Source: JANOQP01 sp044227705
Lineage (GTDB): Bacteria > Bacteroidota > Bacteroidia > Chitinophagales > Saprospiraceae
Direction: 5' to 3'
Length of the DNA stretch: 7,652 bases
Assembly: GCA_044227705.1 (NCBI GenBank)
Contig: JBGAWE010000218.1
Coordinates: 1 to 7,652 of the forward strand
In this document: one piece after another, positions 4,924 through 7,652 of the stretch
How positions within the stretch are numbered: the stretch's first letter is position 1
How the letters are laid out: the number at the start of each line of letters is the position of its first letter
The notes under the pieces: model-generated
Seen by the model: the letters and a program-made list of their open reading frames with translations, nothing else
Databases searched by the model: none
Told to the model about the DNA's origin: nothing
Position numbers and translations under genes: made by a program

Positions 4924-7380
4924 TCAATCAAAAACCAGTTTGGCGGCGGCTCGACTGCCGTTTTTGCCCATGATTTGGAGGAAATAGACCCCGCTGCCCA
5001 GCCCGTTTCGCTCGATGACAAACCGCTCGCTGCTCGCCTCGCCCGAGCGGACGAGTAGGCCCAGCGCGTCGCTCATCTGCCAATCGACGGCTTGGCCGCC
5101 GGTGTTTTCCAATAAAACCTCCACGCGCTCGACGGCCGGTTGTGGCCAGACTTTCGCCGAAGGCGCGGGCGTGGCCTCCAAAACTCGAACCGGCAGCAAG
5201 ACCGTCGTGACCGCCGAATTGGTCAAAACCGCTGCGTTGAAATCAAAGAAGATGGCTGCTCGGTTCTCGATTTTCAGGCCGAGCGCGTTGCCGGTTTTTT
5301 GGCGGACGGAGAATTTCACGAAGCCGTGCGACCCCGCCTGATTCAACAAGGAATCCGGCAAGAGGATGTTTTTGAAAACAAACCGCAACACCCGCCCGTC
5401 GACGAGGCTGAACTCATACGGATGGCTCGCCGCGCCCGGCAATACGCTGGCCGCGTCGAGCGAAGAGGGCAGCGTGTCGAGGACGGTGATGTTGAAGGCC
5501 GTGTCCGTCCCCGTGTTTTGAAAGCGGATGAGGTATTCGAGCGGCTTGTCCGGTTCGACGGCCGGAGCGTTCGGCTGACCGTTGACGAAGGCCGTCTTGT
5601 CGTTCGGGTCGAACGAGGCGACGACCGGCAGACAGAACGGGTTTTCGGCCAGCTTGGCCGCCGTCGGGGTGCAGTTCGTGTCGGGGAAGATGTGAGCCGA
5701 GGCGCAGAGCATTTCGCCGAGCGTCGCGTCGCAGTCGACTTGCATGGTGATGTTGAAACTGCCCGATGCGCCGACGGCGAGGTTTCCGAGGTTGAATTGA
5801 AAAACCTGCCCGTTTTGCGCCGCCAGCGGGATGGTCGACGAGAGATAGAGGAGCTTCGGGTCGAGCGTCACGTCGACGTGCGCGTTTTGAGCCTCGGCGG
5901 TGCCGGTGTTTTTGTAGCTTATATAAAGGTGGTTGTCGAAGCACCGCCGGAACCCGATGGAGGCAACCGAGACCGAAAGCTGCGGGCAGTCGACAATGGC
6001 CTTCGCGCCTATGTCGAGCTGCACCGTGTCGTTCTGCGCAGCGATGGCTAGCGGGCCGGGCAGGTCGCACAAATCCCAATAGCTGCCGAGTTGTCCGACC
6101 GAGAGCGTGTAGCTCCCGCCGCTGATGGGGATGGAAAACTTGCCGTCGGCGCCCGCCGTGCCAGAGAACATCCTCGCCCCGCTCTTGGCGATGAGCGTCG
6201 CCCCGGCAATCGGCGGTTCGCTCGATTGCGGCTGGCAGTCGCCGTCGTTGTCGCGGAAGAACTGGCCGGTGAGGAGGTTGGTGTTGGCTTGGCCGCTGGA
6301 ATTGGCTCTGATGACATAGTGGCCTTGCTGGCCCTGCCCGTCGGAGGCATCGAAGCCGCAAAGGAGGCCGCCGTCGGGCAGCTCCCATGGATGATAGTAA
6401 GGATAAGTATTGACGTACATATCCTCGGGCAACTGGTGCTCTGTCGTCCAGATGTGCGCCCCGGTTGCCCCGTCGATTTTGGTGAGCAGCAGGTAGTCGG
6501 CAGTCAACGAGTTCCCATCGGAGATGACCAAGAGGCTGCCGTCCGAGAGGGTGAGATAGGTGTGTGCATAAACCCAGCCCGCGAAATAGGGCTGCATGAA
6601 GGTTTCCCAGTCGCTTATCATCCAAAGCTGGTTGCCGACCGGGCCGAGCCGCAGGAGCGTGTCGTTGTTCCAGCTTGTCAGGTAGGTGCCGCCATCGGGC
6701 GTGGACTCAACGGCTTCCGGGTAGTCCGTCAGCGTCGTCTTTTGCCACATGACCTGACCGGCCGCGTCGAGCTTCGTCAGGTCGTTGTTGTTGAAATTGG
6801 AGTAGATGATGCCGCCGTCGCGGGTGGCCATGAAGTCGCCGAAGTCGGATGCTTCTTTGAACGTGTTGACTAATTGCGCGTCGAGGCTCATCTGGTGCTG
6901 CTTCAGGCCCGACTGGCCGTTGGGCGAGTAGCGCAGGAAAAAGGAGCCATTGTCGACCCCCGCCTGCTCCCAGAGGATGCCCGCGCTGACCGGCGGGACG
7001 TAGTTCCAGACGAACTGGTTGGCCGCGTCGTACTTCCTGACCTTGTAGCCGGACTGGGACGACCAGTAGGAGGCCCCCTCTTTGTCGACCATGAAGTACG
7101 ACCAGTCGACCCCCGGAGTGAAGGCCGTTGCGTTGGTCACGAGTTCGCCGTTCTCGTCGAGCGTGGTAGTGGTCAACAGGTCGCCGCCGGCATTGTCGTA
7201 GGTCTGCTTGTGCAGTCTGACCTCATTGTTCGGGCCGGGCGAGACGAAGTACACCGAGATGGGGCTGTTGGGGTCATAGTTCGCATCGGGATAGAATCCC
7301 TCCCAAGCCTGAGCCCCGGCGCGGTTGAAAAAGAGGAAGGTAGCCGCCGCGGCGGTCAAAATGGCAAGCCTTGCTTTCAT
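4924..7380 (-). CDS. T9SS type A sorting domain-containing multidomain surface protein
   Basis: This 818-aa protein has a Sec signal peptide with probable cleavage after Ala-Gly-Ala near residue 23. Residues about 35-370 show repeated short blades of the type D-G-G-x-x-x-x and L-x-x-L-x-x-x-G-x-x-x-W, suggesting a beta-propeller like those in PQQ-type or delta-60 repeat proteins. Residues 371-460 resemble an SdrD B-like or carboxypeptidase-regulatory-like beta-sandwich, beginning with G-Q-F-F-R-D-N-D-G-D-C and containing A-D-G-K-F and G-G-S-Y-T-L. Residues 465-585 form a conserved-repeat (DUF11/CARDB-like) domain with K-N-T-G-T-A and several cysteines. Residues about 588-728 match DUF7619: D-P-N-D-K, R-F-Q-N-T-G-T-D-T-A-F, L-P-D-S and F-F-D-F-N. 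Residues about 743-818 are the T9SS sorting domain, with W-P-Q-P-A and G-V-Y-F-L-Q-I near the end. The protein should be carried across the outer membrane by T9SS and released or attached to the surface. Ligand or activity is unknown; adhesion or a structural role is inference. Confidence 0.93.
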   Translation of the reverse strand: MKARLAILTAAAATFLFFNRAGAQAWEGFYPDANYDPNSPISVYFVSPGPNNEVRLHKQTYDNAGGDLLTTTTLDENGELVTNATAFTPGVDWSYFMVDKEGASYWSSQSGYKVRKYDAANQFVWNYVPPVSAGILWEQAGVDNGSFFLRYSPNGQSGLKQHQMSLDAQLVNTFKEASDFGDFMATRDGGIIYSNFNNNDLTKLDAAGQVMWQKTTLTDYPEAVESTPDGGTYLTSWNNDTLLRLGPVGNQLWMISDWETFMQPYFAGWVYAHTYLTLSDGSLLVISDGNSLTADYLLLTKIDGATGAHIWTTEHQLPEDMYVNTYPYYHPWELPDGGLLCGFDASDGQGQQGHYVIRANSSGQANTNLLTGQFFRDNDGDCQPQSSEPPIAGATLIAKSGARMFSGTAGADGKFSIPISGGSYTLSVGQLGSYWDLCDLPGPLAIAAQNDTVQLDIGAKAIVDCPQLSVSVASIGFRRCFDNHLYISYKNTGTAEAQNAHVDVTLDPKLLYLSSTIPLAAQNGQVFQFNLGNLAVGASGSFNITMQVDCDATLGEMLCASAHIFPDTNCTPTAAKLAENPFCLPVVASFDPNDKTAFVNGQPNAPAVEPDKPLEYLIRFQNTGTDTAFNITVLDTLPSSLDAASVLPGAASHPYEFSLVDGRVLRFVFKNILLPDSLLNQAGSHGFVKFSVRQKTGNALGLKIENRAAIFFDFNAAVLTNSAVTTVLLPVRVLEATPAPSAKVWPQPAVERVEVLLENTGGQAVDWQMSDALGLLVRSGEASSERFVIERNGLGSGVYFLQIMGKNGSRAAAKLVFD

Positions 7381-7410
7381 GGAAATAAAGTTTTACGGTG
7401 AAAGGATGGT

Positions 7411-7418
7411 CGAAAATA
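7411..7418 (-). promoter_or_regulatory. candidate -7 promoter element for the T9SS protein/DUF1501 operon
   Basis: Read on the minus strand, 7418 to 7411 is TATTTTCG, a 7-of-8 hit over the whole site to TAnnTTTG, with the mismatch in the TTTG half. It lies 30 bases upstream of the ATG at 7380 in the only sizeable intergenic region of the window. An A/T-rich leader (TAAAACTTTATTTCC) immediately precedes the start codon, as is usual for Bacteroidota translation starts. No clear -33 TTTG is seen. A TTGACT string further upstream has no convincing -10 partner. Confidence 0.3.
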
Positions 7419-7446
7419 CTTTGCCCGCGAAGGGTTTTGTTTGCCG

Positions 7447-7458
7447 ATTTCGTGAAAT
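7447..7458. repeat. 12-bp inverted repeat ATTTC-GT-GAAAT
   Basis: A perfect palindromic sequence with 5-bp arms and a 2-base centre lies in the intergenic region between the right-edge gene stop (7495) and the T9SS protein start (7380), about 30 bases upstream of the candidate -7 element. It could be a small operator for a dimeric regulator, since its position suits control of the T9SS gene. It is too short and AT-rich to act as a strong terminator. Chance occurrence is possible. Confidence 0.3.
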
Positions 7459-7494
7459 GAAATTTTGGGACAGTCAACGCAGCCCGCCGCCGAG

Positions 7495-7652
7495 TCACTC
7501 CACCAAAACCTCGTCCACAAACACCCAGCACGTCTTCCCCGGGTTCGGGTGCCAGGCCGGGTTTTTCATCCGGTTCTCGACCTTGATTTTCAAAAACCGG
7601 CAGGCCACCGCCCCGCCCCCGACGGCCTCCGAGAGCATCTTCGCCCCGTCGG
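7495..7652 (-). CDS. C-terminal fragment of a probable carbohydrate-active enzyme
   Basis: The last 51 codons of a minus-strand gene are visible, ending in TGA (bases 7497-7495); the gene starts beyond the right edge. The fragment contains C-R-F-L-K-I-K-V-E-N, then P-A-W-H-P-N-P-G, then C-W-V-F-V-D-E-V-L-V-E at the end. This resembles the last strands of a discoidin/F5-8 type C-like beta-sandwich that closes many Bacteroidota glycoside hydrolases. The pattern R-Y-x-x-V-x-x-x-N followed by P-x-W-H-P-G and W-x-F-x-D-E-I is familiar from the ends of GH20 beta-N-acetylhexosaminidases. The catalytic part is not in the window, so the enzyme class is a guess, while the reading frame itself is well supported by the coherent motif. 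Its stop codon lies 114 bases upstream of the T9SS protein start, so the two are probably separate transcription units on the same strand. Confidence 0.65.
   Translation of the reverse strand, partial: DGAKMLSEAVGGGAVACRFLKIKVENRMKNPAWHPNPGKTCWVFVDEVLVE

Noticed and set aside
3892..5058. Long plus-strand open frame (388 codons) opposite the DUF1501 gene.
   Set aside because: It is the antisense shadow of a strongly conserved protein in GC-rich DNA. Its translation is Arg/Val/Glu-rich with no recognisable motif, and it crosses the junction of two well-supported minus-strand genes.
5140..6873. Plus-strand open frames of 303 and 260 codons (5140-6051 and 6091-6873) and a minus-strand frame at 5414-6625 within the T9SS protein gene.
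   Set aside because: All overlap the T9SS protein gene, whose domains are recognisable along its whole length. The alternative translations are low-complexity and Arg-rich without domain signals.
7470..7476. TTGACT on the minus strand as a sigma70 -35 box for the T9SS gene.
   Set aside because: No TATAAT-like -10 lies 16-18 bases downstream, and Bacteroidota promoters use a different consensus.
1..7652. Possible mobile element, CRISPR array or defence island.
   Set aside because: No direct-repeat series, transposase or integrase motifs, terminal inverted repeats, nuclease or helicase signatures were seen. The genes are ordinary envelope, secretion and metabolic families.

Overview
The window looks like chromosomal DNA from a GC-rich member of the Bacteroidota, most likely a Saprospiria-type lineage, possibly from an uncultured genome. 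The main evidence is the large secreted protein at 4924-7380. It ends in a type IX secretion (T9SS) type A sorting domain, which is a Bacteroidota hallmark, preceded by a DUF7619-type module common in Saprospiraceae-like surface proteins. Start codons lack clear Shine-Dalgarno sequences, and two sites match or nearly match the Bacteroidota -7 promoter element TAnnTTTG, both consistent with this placement. The taxonomic call is inference.

Layout: a plus-strand block runs from 1 to 3461 and a minus-strand block from 7652 down to 3472. They converge with only 10 bases between stop codons. The plus block holds (i) the last 51 codons of a cobalamin-independent methionine synthase (MetE)-family protein, (ii) a secreted 332-aa SH3-like protein of unknown role, (iii) a 280-aa UlaG-like metallo-beta-lactamase-fold hydrolase and (iv) a 466-aa multi-span membrane glycosyltransferase of the GT39/ArnT/PMT type. 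Gaps are 41, 9 and 12 bases, so genes ii-iv are probably one transcription unit, perhaps with their own promoter just after the MetE-like stop codon.

The minus block holds the last 51 codons of a probable carbohydrate-active enzyme at the right edge, a 114-base intergenic region with a candidate promoter and a small palindrome, the 818-aa T9SS cargo protein, and, 6 bases downstream, a 481-aa DUF1501 protein with a twin-arginine-type leader. These last two are probably co-transcribed. The usual DUF1501 partner, a DUF1553/DUF1549 cytochrome-like protein, is absent from the window.

Functionally this is mostly cell-envelope and secretion biology next to a metabolic gene fragment. I see no tRNA, rRNA, CRISPR array, transposase, attachment site or replication origin. 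There are no gene-free stretches over 300 bases. I do not see convincing evidence of a new defence or mobile system. The most unusual points are the T9SS-cargo/DUF1501 pairing, the SH3 protein with its split domain and calcium-site-like motif, a shared promoter-like motif upstream of two envelope genes, and T7-T8 tracts in the glycosyltransferase gene, two of which would give an immediate stop on loss of one T.
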